A stretch of DNA of 64,000 nucleotides from HXMU1420-13 sp965228545 (GTDB lineage Bacteria > Bacteroidota > Rhodothermia > Balneolales > Balneolaceae), in contig OZ245822.1 of assembly GCA_965228545.1 (NCBI GenBank), forward strand, positions 3,658,001 through 3,722,000. The letters are read 5' to 3'. The notes below the pieces were generated by a model that made no database searches, was not told the origin of the DNA, and saw nothing but the letters and a program-made list of their open reading frames with translations. Position 1 is the first letter of the stretch, and each line of letters starts with the position of its first letter. Positions 1 through 8,718 of this stretch are shown in pieces. The translations under genes were made by a program, and so were the position numbers.

Positions 1-471
1 AATCTCCAGAATCGTAAAGCACTTCAGAAGTTAAAAAAAACGGTGCAGATGGCCTACAGCAAAGCACCGTTCTTTGATGAATATGCGTATCTGCTTGATG
101 ATTATTTTGACTCTGATGAGCCGAAGATGATGCCAAGGAATATGAACTTCATCAAAGAAATGATGAAAATATTAGGATGTGATACAAAGCTGGTCTACAG
201 TTCTGATCTCAACCCAAAGGCATCCTCAACTGAAATGCTGGTTGAGATCATACAGTCCATGAATGGTGATGTTTACTTGTCTGGTACAGGTGCTGATGGT
301 TATCAGGATGTGAGTCTGTACAAAGATAATGGCATTGAAGTGATCTTCAATAAATTTGATCATCCCACCTACGAGCAGCTGCTTACGGACGACTTTGTGC
401 CGGGATTAAGTATACTGGATATGTTATTTATGAAGGGGCCGGATTTCATAATAGAACATCTGGAGAAGTAA
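1..471 (+). CDS. WbqC-like family protein (3' part, start outside window)
   Basis: The reading frame is open from base 1, so only the last 156 codons are present. The run AYSKAPFFDEY is typical of the WbqC-like family (PF08889), a poorly characterised family found mostly in O-antigen and polysaccharide loci and near glycan biosynthesis genes. The biochemical role is not firmly known. The stop codon overlaps the start of the next glycosyltransferase by one base, so it is the visible start of the polysaccharide operon. Base composition here is clearly less AT-rich than in the genes downstream of base 1,450. A GTG at 43 and an ATG at 49 are internal to the conserved domain and are unlikely to be the true start. 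Family call is fairly sure; function is open. Confidence 0.75.
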   Translation, partial: NLQNRKALQKLKKTVQMAYSKAPFFDEYAYLLDDYFDSDEPKMMPRNMNFIKEMMKILGCDTKLVYSSDLNPKASSTEMLVEIIQSMNGDVYLSGTGADGYQDVSLYKDNGIEVIFNKFDHPTYEQLLTDDFVPGLSILDMLFMKGPDFIIEHLEK

Positions 472-1625
472 TGCATATTGTATTTTATTATCCCAGCCAA
501 TCTCTGGGCGGTCAGCAGACCCAGTTAGTTCAGATCATTGAAAAACTAACAGATATGGGACATACCGTGTCATGGTTGTATCAGTTTGAAGGAGAACTAA
601 CAGAGCAAATTAAGCGCGTTGCAGATATACATAAAATACAGCTACCCGTTTATAATAAAATTCGACCGGGTATACTACGACCGCTGAACAGGTGGCTATA
701 TTATAGTATAGGAGCAAAACAGGTTGCAGCATACTGCAGAAGGCATGATGTAGCCGCCGTTCTGTCATCCAACACCCCCGACTCCATCATGCTTGGCAAG
801 GTTTCCAAGAAGGCCGGTATTCCGCATTTCAGAATGCTGGGTGGGAGTATGATTCAGGTTGAACCGCATTGGATGGAGAAATATGAACGGTTAGGGATCG
901 ATGATTCAGTAACAGGCTATTTCGGTTGGCCGGCAGTATTTGAGGAATTACGAACAGCCAACATAAGTGAGGATAAGTTCATTGAAATACCTTTTGCTGT
1001 AAATGTGGAACGTTTCCATCCACTACCGCAGAAACAGGTTCAGGAGGTAAGAAATAAGCTGGGAATTCGTCCCGGTGAATTGGTGATCGGTTGGGTTGGC
1101 CGTGTAGCTCTCAATATGCAGGTGTGGAATACCGTTCGTATGCTCGAAGCTCTGCTACAGAAAGGGTACAGGAACTTCCGGTTTTTGTGTGTTGGGGGAG
1201 GTCCTGATATGGAGCAATTGAAAACTATGATCCGGGAAATAGGGTTGGAGGACTATTCAATTCTAACCGGTTGGATTCATTATGATAAAATGAATGAGAT
1301 GATCAACGCCATGGATATTGTGCCACTGCTGGAAGAAGATCCGCAGGGTGGCAGTATAGTACGGGAGGCTATGGCATGTGGTAAGGTTGCTCTAAGTGTT
1401 AATGGTATTTCTGGTACACAGGATTGGTTTATGAAAGAAGAATGTAGCATTTTAGTAGAACCCGATGATTACATTAATTTAGCGGCCAATTCAATTATTG
1501 AACTTGATAAAAATAAACAGAGAATGTATTCAATAGGTGATAACGCTAGAAAATATGTTGAGGATTATTTGCAATTTAGTAATCAAGCACAAATTATTAT
1601 TGATGCTATAAATGAAGAAAATTGA
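471..1625 (+). CDS. GT4-family glycosyltransferase, mosaic composition
   Basis: A 384-residue GT-B fold glycosyltransferase of family GT4. The N-terminal half has the acceptor-domain pattern (HIVFYYPSQSLGGQQTQ, then SNTPDSIMLGK). The C-terminal half has the nucleotide-sugar domain with IGWVGRV, LCVGGGPDMEQL and the EX7E-like stretch EEDPQGGSIVREAMACGK. It probably adds one sugar of the repeat unit at the cytoplasmic face of the inner membrane. The start ATG overlaps the previous stop by one base. By hand count, G+C falls from 34/60 (1321-1380) to 22/60, 19/60 and then 14/60 (1561-1620) inside the gene, so its 3' end resembles the AT-rich island downstream and its 5' part resembles the flank. 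Donor and acceptor sugars cannot be read from sequence. Confidence 0.85.
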   Translation: MHIVFYYPSQSLGGQQTQLVQIIEKLTDMGHTVSWLYQFEGELTEQIKRVADIHKIQLPVYNKIRPGILRPLNRWLYYSIGAKQVAAYCRRHDVAAVLSSNTPDSIMLGKVSKKAGIPHFRMLGGSMIQVEPHWMEKYERLGIDDSVTGYFGWPAVFEELRTANISEDKFIEIPFAVNVERFHPLPQKQVQEVRNKLGIRPGELVIGWVGRVALNMQVWNTVRMLEALLQKGYRNFRFLCVGGGPDMEQLKTMIREIGLEDYSILTGWIHYDKMNEMINAMDIVPLLEEDPQGGSIVREAMACGKVALSVNGISGTQDWFMKEECSILVEPDDYINLAANSIIELDKNKQRMYSIGDNARKYVEDYLQFSNQAQIIIDAINEEN

Positions 1626-2923
1626 GTTTATCAAATCTTCATCATAGACAATATTTAAATGTAAAGTCTTTTGGTTTTGTATTGGCTTTCATTTACTCCC
1701 TTTATGGGATCTTTATAACTCACCTCATTATGATCAATGGCTCAAAAGGAATTTTCTTTTCAGCTATTGTGATTCTTTTTGGAATATTTCTTCTACTATT
1801 TGGTATTGGTAAGGTAGTAAAAACAATAGTTCGTAGATTATTTGACGACAACATTAATTTTTTAATCATCATATTTCTAGCATTTTATTTCATTCGAATA
1901 TTACTGCTAGATATAAACGAAGTTGTATATCATTTTAGAATATTTGTTTTACAAGTGATACCTATGTTTATACTTGGTATTATTTCATTTTCAAATTTTA
2001 AGTCAGTTATCAAAGAGGTTAATATATTTGTTGGGTTACTGTATAATCCTAAGTATTACCTAAAATTATACATAGCTCTTCAAATAATTTTACTGCTTTA
2101 TTTTGTTCAAATTATACCACAGTTAATATCCTCGTATGTTAGTAATGCCGTAACTTTGATGACAATAAATACAGAATATTACCAGGTAATTGGTGATTAT
2201 TTTATAATCGTATTTATGTTTATCACATCAATAAAACTTAATATTTATGAAATGTATAAGCATAAAAAGTGGTCATATATATATTTTGTATTAATAAGTA
2301 TCATTGAGTTTATCATATATACCATATACCTACAGATATTGGGATCTAATAAAACTCCTTTGATGTTATTCCTTATAACAAGTTTTATAATTGTAGTTTA
2401 TAGGCCAAAATTTAGAATTACCAAGAAACAGTTACTTGCTTTTGCAATTGTATTTATTGGATCTGCAATTTTTTTGATTTCATCTGATGCCATATTGCAG
2501 AATTTAAACTTACAACAGTTCCGTATTTTTAATTCAGATCAAGGGGGAGGGAGTATTTTAGAGAATCAAAGTTTGATGATTAGAATAGAGCAAGTATTAG
2601 GTCTTGGTTTACATCAAATAAACACTTCACCTATTTGGGGAGATTTAAGCATTATCGATTATATGCACTCCACGTTAATATCTACACAAACCCACCTGGG
2701 TATTGTTGGATTTATTTTACTTTGGGGCTTTATTACTCTTAAGTTAATCAAAATATACATCATAGAGCGTTATAATCTACTTTTGTGGATTTCGGTATCT
2801 GTAATTTTTGTTTCAATACTTAGCTCTGTTTTTTATTGGGGGCCATTTTGGTTTATAATTGGCGGTTTATATTCATTTACAAAAAAAAGTAAGCAAGTCA
2901 GGTATTCTCTAAATCATGTATAA
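1622..2923 (+). CDS. Polytopic membrane protein, candidate O-antigen polymerase (Wzy-like)
   Basis: A 433-residue, very hydrophobic protein with about ten to twelve predicted membrane segments and very AT-rich codons. Its layout is that expected of Wzy/O-antigen ligase proteins: multiple helices, one larger periplasmic loop in the second half (around LNLQQFRIFNSDQGG), and a short HSTLISTQTHLGIVGF stretch before the last helices, like the HN/HS-type motif of polymerases. It would join undecaprenyl-linked repeat units in the periplasm. The start is a TTG at 1622 overlapping the previous stop; no ATG lies nearby before the first helix. Wzy proteins are poorly conserved, so the assignment rests on topology and context. 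A flippase is less likely because the helix count and loop pattern do not fit Wzx. Confidence 0.55.
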   Translation: MSLSNLHHRQYLNVKSFGFVLAFIYSLYGIFITHLIMINGSKGIFFSAIVILFGIFLLLFGIGKVVKTIVRRLFDDNINFLIIIFLAFYFIRILLLDINEVVYHFRIFVLQVIPMFILGIISFSNFKSVIKEVNIFVGLLYNPKYYLKLYIALQIILLLYFVQIIPQLISSYVSNAVTLMTINTEYYQVIGDYFIIVFMFITSIKLNIYEMYKHKKWSYIYFVLISIIEFIIYTIYLQILGSNKTPLMLFLITSFIIVVYRPKFRITKKQLLAFAIVFIGSAIFLISSDAILQNLNLQQFRIFNSDQGGGSILENQSLMIRIEQVLGLGLHQINTSPIWGDLSIIDYMHSTLISTQTHLGIVGFILLWGFITLKLIKIYIIERYNLLLWISVSVIFVSILSSVFYWGPFWFIIGGLYSFTKKSKQVRYSLNHV

Positions 2924-2929
2924 CAAGTA

Positions 2930-3739
2930 ATGAAAAGTAATAAGATTTTTCTTCTAGGTGTTCACAATGATTTATACAGCAAATCTGTTGTCAAAGCTTT
3001 TCAACAAAGAGACATTTCGTTCAAGTTGATACTAGTGAAGCCAAAAAAAAGTGTAATCAGATTGCACCCTGTGTTAAATAAGATTAGTTCAATTATTGAT
3101 CAATTACATTCCGGCAGGTACAAAGCATTATCTAAAACCTCTTTATATACTTATAAACTATTTCTTAGATCCATATTGTTTAATCGTTCAAAAGAGGCTA
3201 AAAATATTATTCTAAATGTATCCGACATAGACTTAGAGAGTATTGCTGATTTTATTGTACCTGATATTAATCATGTTATGGTGGATAGAATTCTAAAGGA
3301 TGAACAACCTGATATAGGTATTCTTTCAGGAGTTGGCTTAGTTCACAAAGAAATTATCGATCGATTTAGCCGTTTTTGTCTAAATGGTCATCCAGCACCA
3401 TTACCACAATGCAGAGGAGGGGGGGCTGTACAATTTACACTATTCAATAATCTCGTACCTTCTGCATCAATTCATTATGCTACACCAGAAATTGATGCCG
3501 GTAAAATTTTAATTGTTAAACCACTAGAACTAAAAAAAGATGATACTATCGAAAGTATTTCAATGAGACTAACAATGCATACTGCAGAGTTGATTGCATT
3601 AGTAGCTGAAAAAATAATTAAGGAAGAGTCTCTAATGGAAATAGAAAATAATGGTAATCTAAATTATTGGAAAAACTGTACTAAAAAAGTTCAAAAAACT
3701 GCTGAAAAAAATTTGAAGTACCAACTAAGACAATTATAA
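2930..3739 (+). CDS. Formyltransferase-family protein (probable sugar N-formyltransferase)
   Basis: A 269-residue protein whose C-terminal two thirds resemble the catalytic domain of methionyl-tRNA formyltransferase and sugar N-formyltransferases. The stretch LNGHPAPLPQCRGGGAVQF carries the conserved Asn and His, and TPEIDAGKIL carries the conserved Asp, so the usual Asn-His-Asp catalytic set is present. The family transfers formyl from N10-formyltetrahydrofolate. In a polysaccharide locus that also makes amino sugars, the likely substrate is a 4-amino-4,6-dideoxy sugar nucleotide. The first ~90 residues are not the standard Rossmann start of Fmt, which also argues against a tRNA role. Seven bases separate it from the upstream gene. 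The precise substrate is unknown. Confidence 0.75.
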   Translation: MKSNKIFLLGVHNDLYSKSVVKAFQQRDISFKLILVKPKKSVIRLHPVLNKISSIIDQLHSGRYKALSKTSLYTYKLFLRSILFNRSKEAKNIILNVSDIDLESIADFIVPDINHVMVDRILKDEQPDIGILSGVGLVHKEIIDRFSRFCLNGHPAPLPQCRGGGAVQFTLFNNLVPSASIHYATPEIDAGKILIVKPLELKKDDTIESISMRLTMHTAELIALVAEKIIKEESLMEIENNGNLNYWKNCTKKVQKTAEKNLKYQLRQL

Positions 3740-3751
3740 GCCATAAATACG

Positions 3752-5146
3752 ATGAAATATCAATTTGAAATTCATTGTCCTTCAGAATTTAAAACGGAAG
3801 TTAATTGGGTTTCAATGTGGTTATTCGGACGATTAAAGAATCTCAGTTACAAGATTATTCCGTGTAGCGAACAAACAGTCAAATTTAAATTGAATGGAAA
3901 ACAACTCGAGTTACCATTAATTTTTTTTGGTCTTGTTGATAAAGGTAGTAGCCCAAAAGGTGCACTTCCTAAGGATAAACTAAATTACTGGGAACACAAC
4001 TGGGATGAGTTGTCTTGTGTTATTAATGGATTTAAGATCCCCATACTATTTGGAGATTCTGAGTTCAGAAAAACCTCTGAATTTAGCTGGTATTTAGGAA
4101 TAGATCTATTTGGATGTTGTGCTTATTGTTTATCCAGATACGAAGAAACCATTATTGATGTGAGGGATACACATGATAGATTTTCAGCGTTTACTTCTCA
4201 TGCTTACAAAAATGGGTATTTAGAATACCCAATAGCAGATTATTATGTAGAAATTCTTTTGGCAAGTTTTAAAAAAATCTGGAGTTCTCTCAATTTAGAT
4301 AGAAAAAAATTTACTTTTAAAATTAGCCATGATGTAGATAGCCCAGGCTTGTATACTTTTCGTTCTTACAGTCAACTAAGCAAGAGTTTTATTGCTGACT
4401 TATTTTTTCGTAGAGACTTTAAAGCAGCATATTTGGCACCATATATTCGATTCACAAAAAAAAACATTATTCATAGATCAGACCCTCACAATACGTTTAA
4501 TTGGATTATGAATGAGGTAGAAAAGACTGACTCTCGAAGTATATTTTATTTTTTAGCTGGCAGGTACGATCCAAACTACGACGGAGAATACAATATTCAA
4601 GATCCAGCAATTCTTACATTAATGGACGAAATAAAATCGAGAGGTCACGAAATTGGTCTTCATCCTAGTTATACTGCTGCTGTAATAGAAGAAAGATTAG
4701 TCACTGAATTAAAGAATTTGAGAAAAGCTTTAGAAAAAATTGGTGAGGATTATACTTCTATTGGTGCAAGAATGCATTATCTTAGATGGTCGGTTAATAA
4801 AACTTGGGAAGTTTTTGACAAGTTGAATATTGAGCATGATGCATCATTAGGGTATGCTGATCATATTGGCTTTCGAGCAGGTACTTGTCACACTTTTAAG
4901 GGCTATTCTGTCAAAGAAAAAAGAATACTTAATATAGATGTTCACCCACTTACGGTTATGGAGGCATCTGTAATTGATAAAATGTACATGAATAAAGGTT
5001 CGGGCATAGAAGCGTTTGAAAGAATTAATAATATCCGATCAGAATGCAAAAAGGTGGGTGGAGAGTTTACACTTCTATGGCATAATTGTAGATTTGTTAA
5101 TGAACAGGAAAGAGAATTATTCTCTCAACTTTTGCAAACAATGTAA
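3752..5146 (+). CDS. Polysaccharide deacetylase-family protein (NodB-like, long form)
   Basis: A 464-residue protein. The central and C-terminal part shows the carbohydrate esterase 4 (NodB) signatures: SHDVDSPG with the catalytic and metal-binding aspartates, and GHEIGLHPSY with a metal-site histidine. The N-terminal ~180 residues form an extra domain seen in long deacetylases of Bacteroidota-type surface polysaccharide loci. No signal peptide is evident, so it may act in the cytoplasm on a lipid- or nucleotide-linked sugar. It would remove an N- or O-acetyl group from the glycan or a precursor. It follows the formyltransferase by 12 bases in the operon. Fold call is good; substrate is unknown. 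Confidence 0.75.
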   Translation: MKYQFEIHCPSEFKTEVNWVSMWLFGRLKNLSYKIIPCSEQTVKFKLNGKQLELPLIFFGLVDKGSSPKGALPKDKLNYWEHNWDELSCVINGFKIPILFGDSEFRKTSEFSWYLGIDLFGCCAYCLSRYEETIIDVRDTHDRFSAFTSHAYKNGYLEYPIADYYVEILLASFKKIWSSLNLDRKKFTFKISHDVDSPGLYTFRSYSQLSKSFIADLFFRRDFKAAYLAPYIRFTKKNIIHRSDPHNTFNWIMNEVEKTDSRSIFYFLAGRYDPNYDGEYNIQDPAILTLMDEIKSRGHEIGLHPSYTAAVIEERLVTELKNLRKALEKIGEDYTSIGARMHYLRWSVNKTWEVFDKLNIEHDASLGYADHIGFRAGTCHTFKGYSVKEKRILNIDVHPLTVMEASVIDKMYMNKGSGIEAFERINNIRSECKKVGGEFTLLWHNCRFVNEQERELFSQLLQTM

Positions 5147-5172
5147 ACCATAAATTGTATAGAAAATTTAAA

Positions 5173-6411
5173 ATGAATATTGGTGTAATTTTAGATTATG
5201 AAAGAGATTGGCCACCGGGTATTAGAGCAGAAAAACAATCAATAGCATTATCAGAAGCTGGTCATAATGTTTTTGTTTTCACCCCTAAATATGGCGATCA
5301 TTTGCCTGACACTGAGTATATTCACAGGGTTAAAAGTACTGTTTGTAGGGGTAACGTAGACAAAAGCAAGCCATCTTATTTTAGCACTATAAAAAGGGCA
5401 TTTACACTTTTCGATGAACGTTATTTAGAGGCAATTAAAACATTCATTGCTGAATATAAAATTGACATTTTACACGTTCATGATATTTGGTTAATCCCTG
5501 TTACACAAAAAGCAGCAGAACAGTATAACATACAGGTAGTCGCAGATTTACACGAAAACATGCCAGCAGCAATGGTCGCAGCAAGGTCTGAAATGTCAGG
5601 GTTTAAGAAGTTTGCACATAGTATTTTATGGAATTACCGATTGATGCGCTGGCATGAAAAACGAATGCTTCGTAAGTGTATACATACATTGATAGTTACC
5701 GAAGAAGCTAAAGATCGACTATTAGAGTATGGACTAAAAGCTGACTCGTTCAGTGTTGTATCAAATACAGAAGATGAAACTACATTTGATTTTAATGAGG
5801 AAAGTGCAGACCAAGATATTTTAGATAAGTATGAAAAGAATTTTACTATTAGTTACGTAGGTACAATTGGAGCACACAGAGGTCTAGATACTGTGTTGAA
5901 AGCAATTCCTAAATGCAAAGATCATATACCAGATTTTAAGCTTGTCATTGTTGGAGCTGACAAAGTGAGCATGCAAAAAATTCAAGTAATTATTGATACA
6001 TATAGAATTAATAGATGGGTAGATTTATATGGTTGGCTACCATTTGATAAAGTGCAAAGTTTTATTAAAGCATCGGATGTATGCTTAGTTCCTCATAATG
6101 ATTTTGAACACACACAAACAACCATACCGCACAAATTATTTCAATATATGATTTGCTCTAAACCAGTTCTGGTTAGCGATTGTAAACCTTTAAGGAGAGT
6201 TGTAGAAGATGCCGAATGTGGTAGAGTATTTAAAGCAAGTGATTCAAATAGTTTTGCTGATACACTAATTAAAATGCATCATAACTTAGATTTATTTGAA
6301 ATATTTGGAAAAAATGGGAAAGAGGCAGCACTAGGAAAGTATGCTTGGAGAAATGACGCCAATACTCTTAAAGAGTTATTTTCAAATCTTGAAAATAAGA
6401 GGAAAGTATAA
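5173..6411 (+). CDS. GT4-family glycosyltransferase
   Basis: A GT-B, family 4 glycosyltransferase of about 412 residues. The N-terminus reads MNIGVILDYERDWPPGIRAE and continues to HVHDIWLIPVTQKA. The C-terminal nucleotide-binding half has ISYVGTIGAHRGLDTV, VIVGADK and YGWLPFDKV, followed by HKLFQYMICSKPVLVSD. An in-frame TTG lies six codons upstream (5155), but the ATG at 5173 puts the first beta strand at the N-terminus as is usual for the family, so it is preferred. It probably adds a sugar to the lipid-linked repeat unit. It lies between the deacetylase and a second GT4 gene in the same operon. Confidence 0.85.
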   Translation: MNIGVILDYERDWPPGIRAEKQSIALSEAGHNVFVFTPKYGDHLPDTEYIHRVKSTVCRGNVDKSKPSYFSTIKRAFTLFDERYLEAIKTFIAEYKIDILHVHDIWLIPVTQKAAEQYNIQVVADLHENMPAAMVAARSEMSGFKKFAHSILWNYRLMRWHEKRMLRKCIHTLIVTEEAKDRLLEYGLKADSFSVVSNTEDETTFDFNEESADQDILDKYEKNFTISYVGTIGAHRGLDTVLKAIPKCKDHIPDFKLVIVGADKVSMQKIQVIIDTYRINRWVDLYGWLPFDKVQSFIKASDVCLVPHNDFEHTQTTIPHKLFQYMICSKPVLVSDCKPLRRVVEDAECGRVFKASDSNSFADTLIKMHHNLDLFEIFGKNGKEAALGKYAWRNDANTLKELFSNLENKRKV

Positions 6412-6425
6412 GATCATTTCAGAAA

Positions 6426-7574
6426 ATGACATTTAAGAATAATCTTCATATTACACTTACCCCATTTAAAAATGAAACAAGGCTTCTTAAGCAAACAGAA
6501 AGTTTGCTAAGCAAAGGCATAGTTGAAAATGTTTATATAAGTGCTCTGCATGAACAAGGGCTAAAAGAACATGAAATTATTGAACTTGGTAGGGTAGTTA
6601 ATCGACATACTTTTTTTGCTAGAAGGTTTCCAAAAAATATTCTTACGCATTTAATGGCATATGTAGAGTTGGCTTTTCAATCTTTAAAAATCGCTAAAAA
6701 TAAACAAGTTGACCTTTTAAATATCCATACTTTAGCTTTACTACCAATAGGAGTATTTTTAAAGAGTCTTACAGGTGCCAAATTGGTATATGATGCACAT
6801 GAATTAGAAACAGAAGTAGAAGGGTTAAAAGGGATTAGAAAAAAACTAGCTAAAATTATAGAGTCTACACTAATTCGATTTGTTGATTTAACAGTAGTAG
6901 TTGGTGATGAAATTAAAAAATGGTACGTAAAGCAATATTCCTTAACGAACATAATAACAGTATTAAACTGCCCAAAGAAACAAGAAATAAATACAGCTAA
7001 TGAATTAAGGGCTGAATTGAAAATTCCAAAAGGTAAACAAATAGCTATCTATCAAGGTGGACTATCAGAAGAAAGAGGAATTAGATTGCTGGTTGAGACA
7101 TTTAGAAATAATAATACCGCACCTCTGATATTGCTAATTATGGGTTATGGCGAGTTAGAACAGTTCGTAAAAGAAGCAGCTGCAACTAACGAAAATATTT
7201 ATTTTCAAAATGCAGTGGCACCGAATAAAGTAGTAGAATATGCAGCAGAAGCTGATGTTGGCATTTCTATGATTAAGAACTCATGTCTATCTTATGAGTT
7301 GTGTTTACCTAACAAACTGTTTGACTATTTAATGGCTAAAATCCCTATTATTTCTTCAGACCTTATAGAAATTCAAAAAATCATAAATGAGTATCAGGTT
7401 GGTATTATAGTAAAAGACTGGACTGAAAGCGCACTGCTTGATGCAATAAATGAGTATAAAGCGTTAAATAAACAAATACTTTCAAAAAAACTAAATGTTG
7501 CGGTTGATATATTTAACTGGGAGAAAGAAGAGTTTAAGTACATCAATTCGATTAAGAAATTAAAAAATGCATAA
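6426..7574 (+). CDS. GT4-family glycosyltransferase, paralogue A
   Basis: A 382-residue GT4 enzyme with the motifs LVYDAHELETEV in the acceptor half and IYQGGLSEERGIRLLVE and MGYGELEQF in the donor half, then LPNKLFDYLMAKIPIISSD near the end. It is a clear relative of the glycosyltransferase at 12465-13610, sharing the NNLHI start, YDAHELETEV and the LPNK motif. The two copies sit at opposite ends of the amidotransferase module, which suggests they transfer the amidated or amidino sugars made there. The last eight bases overlap the next gene, pointing to translational coupling. The sugar specificity is an inference from context only. Confidence 0.85.
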   Translation: MTFKNNLHITLTPFKNETRLLKQTESLLSKGIVENVYISALHEQGLKEHEIIELGRVVNRHTFFARRFPKNILTHLMAYVELAFQSLKIAKNKQVDLLNIHTLALLPIGVFLKSLTGAKLVYDAHELETEVEGLKGIRKKLAKIIESTLIRFVDLTVVVGDEIKKWYVKQYSLTNIITVLNCPKKQEINTANELRAELKIPKGKQIAIYQGGLSEERGIRLLVETFRNNNTAPLILLIMGYGELEQFVKEAAATNENIYFQNAVAPNKVVEYAAEADVGISMIKNSCLSYELCLPNKLFDYLMAKIPIISSDLIEIQKIINEYQVGIIVKDWTESALLDAINEYKALNKQILSKKLNVAVDIFNWEKEEFKYINSIKKLKNA

Positions 7575-8715
7575 GATAGATCGCACTTATCAAATTTGTA
7601 CCCGTTGCATAATGGATACTACAGATCCTGATATAGTATTTAATGATAATGGTGTTTGTAACCACTGTTTTGAATATGACTCCAAAGTTAACGAAGTTTG
7701 GAAGCCCGGAAAAGATGGTCGAAAAGAACTTGAAGACATTTTCAAACGAATAAAAAAGGAACAAAAAAACGAAGAGTATGACGCCGTTATAGGGCTAAGT
7801 GGCGGAGTTGATAGTTCTTATCTTGCGTACATTGCCGTGAAAGAGTTTAACCTTCGATTATTAGCTATACACGTAGATGGTGGTTGGAACTCAGAACTTG
7901 CTGTAAAAAATATCGAGAATATAGTCTCAAAGTTAGATATAGATCTTTATACAGAAGTAGTTGATTGGGAAGAAATGCGTGATTTACAAGTAGCATTTCT
8001 TCGTTCGAGTGTTGCAAATCAAGATGTACCACAAGATCATGCTTTTTTTGCAGCTCTGTATAGTAAAGCCATTCAGCATGGACTTAGACATGTACTAAGC
8101 GGTGGTAATTTTTCTACAGAGTCAATCATGCCTTCTGAATGGGCATATAACGCTATGGATTTAACACATTTAAAAGCAATTCATAAAAGATTTGGTACTA
8201 GAAAGTTAAAGACATATCCTACCGTAAATTTCTTCGATTATTACTTCAAATTCCCTTATATCAAAAAAATGACGGTCACCAGACCATTAAATTATTGGCC
8301 ATATAATAAAGATGAAGCAATTAAGACTTTAGAAAAAGAAGTTGACTTTAGATACTACGGTGGTAAACATTTTGAATCCCGTTTTACTAAATGGCAACAA
8401 CTTCAATATCGCCCAGAAAAGTTTGGCTATGATGAAAGAAGAGCGTATCTGTCGAGCTTAGTTTTATCAGGACAGATGACAAGAAAAGAAGCACTAAATG
8501 AATTTGAGAACTATCACTATCCCGAAGAAACACGAAAAGAGGATGCTGAGTATGTGCAAAAGAAACTAAACCTTACATCCAAAGAGTTTAATGATATTTT
8601 AGCATTGCCTCCGAAAACGTTTAGGGATTATCCATCGGAATACGGATTGTTTAAGAAGAAAGAGGCCTTTAAAAATTTTATGGCTGGTTTAGGAATTAAA
8701 TTTAAGAGTAAATAG
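7567..8715 (+). CDS. N-acetyl sugar amidotransferase, WbpG/PseA type (copy 1)
   Basis: A 382-residue protein with two cysteine pairs near the N-terminus (C11, C14, C31, C34; CTRCIMD and CNHC), probably a zinc site. They are followed by an ATP-pyrophosphatase P-loop SGGVDS at residues 78-83. This is the WbpG/PseA-type family, which installs an amidine (acetamidino group) on N-acetyl sugar residues using ATP and ammonia. In Pseudomonas the enzyme works with HisH- and HisF-like partners. Here a HisF-like gene lies two genes downstream, but no HisH gene is seen. It overlaps the upstream glycosyltransferase by eight bases and is followed after three bases by an AsnB-like gene. A second copy is at 11324-12463. 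Confidence 0.88.
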   Translation: MHKIDRTYQICTRCIMDTTDPDIVFNDNGVCNHCFEYDSKVNEVWKPGKDGRKELEDIFKRIKKEQKNEEYDAVIGLSGGVDSSYLAYIAVKEFNLRLLAIHVDGGWNSELAVKNIENIVSKLDIDLYTEVVDWEEMRDLQVAFLRSSVANQDVPQDHAFFAALYSKAIQHGLRHVLSGGNFSTESIMPSEWAYNAMDLTHLKAIHKRFGTRKLKTYPTVNFFDYYFKFPYIKKMTVTRPLNYWPYNKDEAIKTLEKEVDFRYYGGKHFESRFTKWQQLQYRPEKFGYDERRAYLSSLVLSGQMTRKEALNEFENYHYPEETRKEDAEYVQKKLNLTSKEFNDILALPPKTFRDYPSEYGLFKKKEAFKNFMAGLGIKFKSK

Positions 8716-8718
8716 CCC

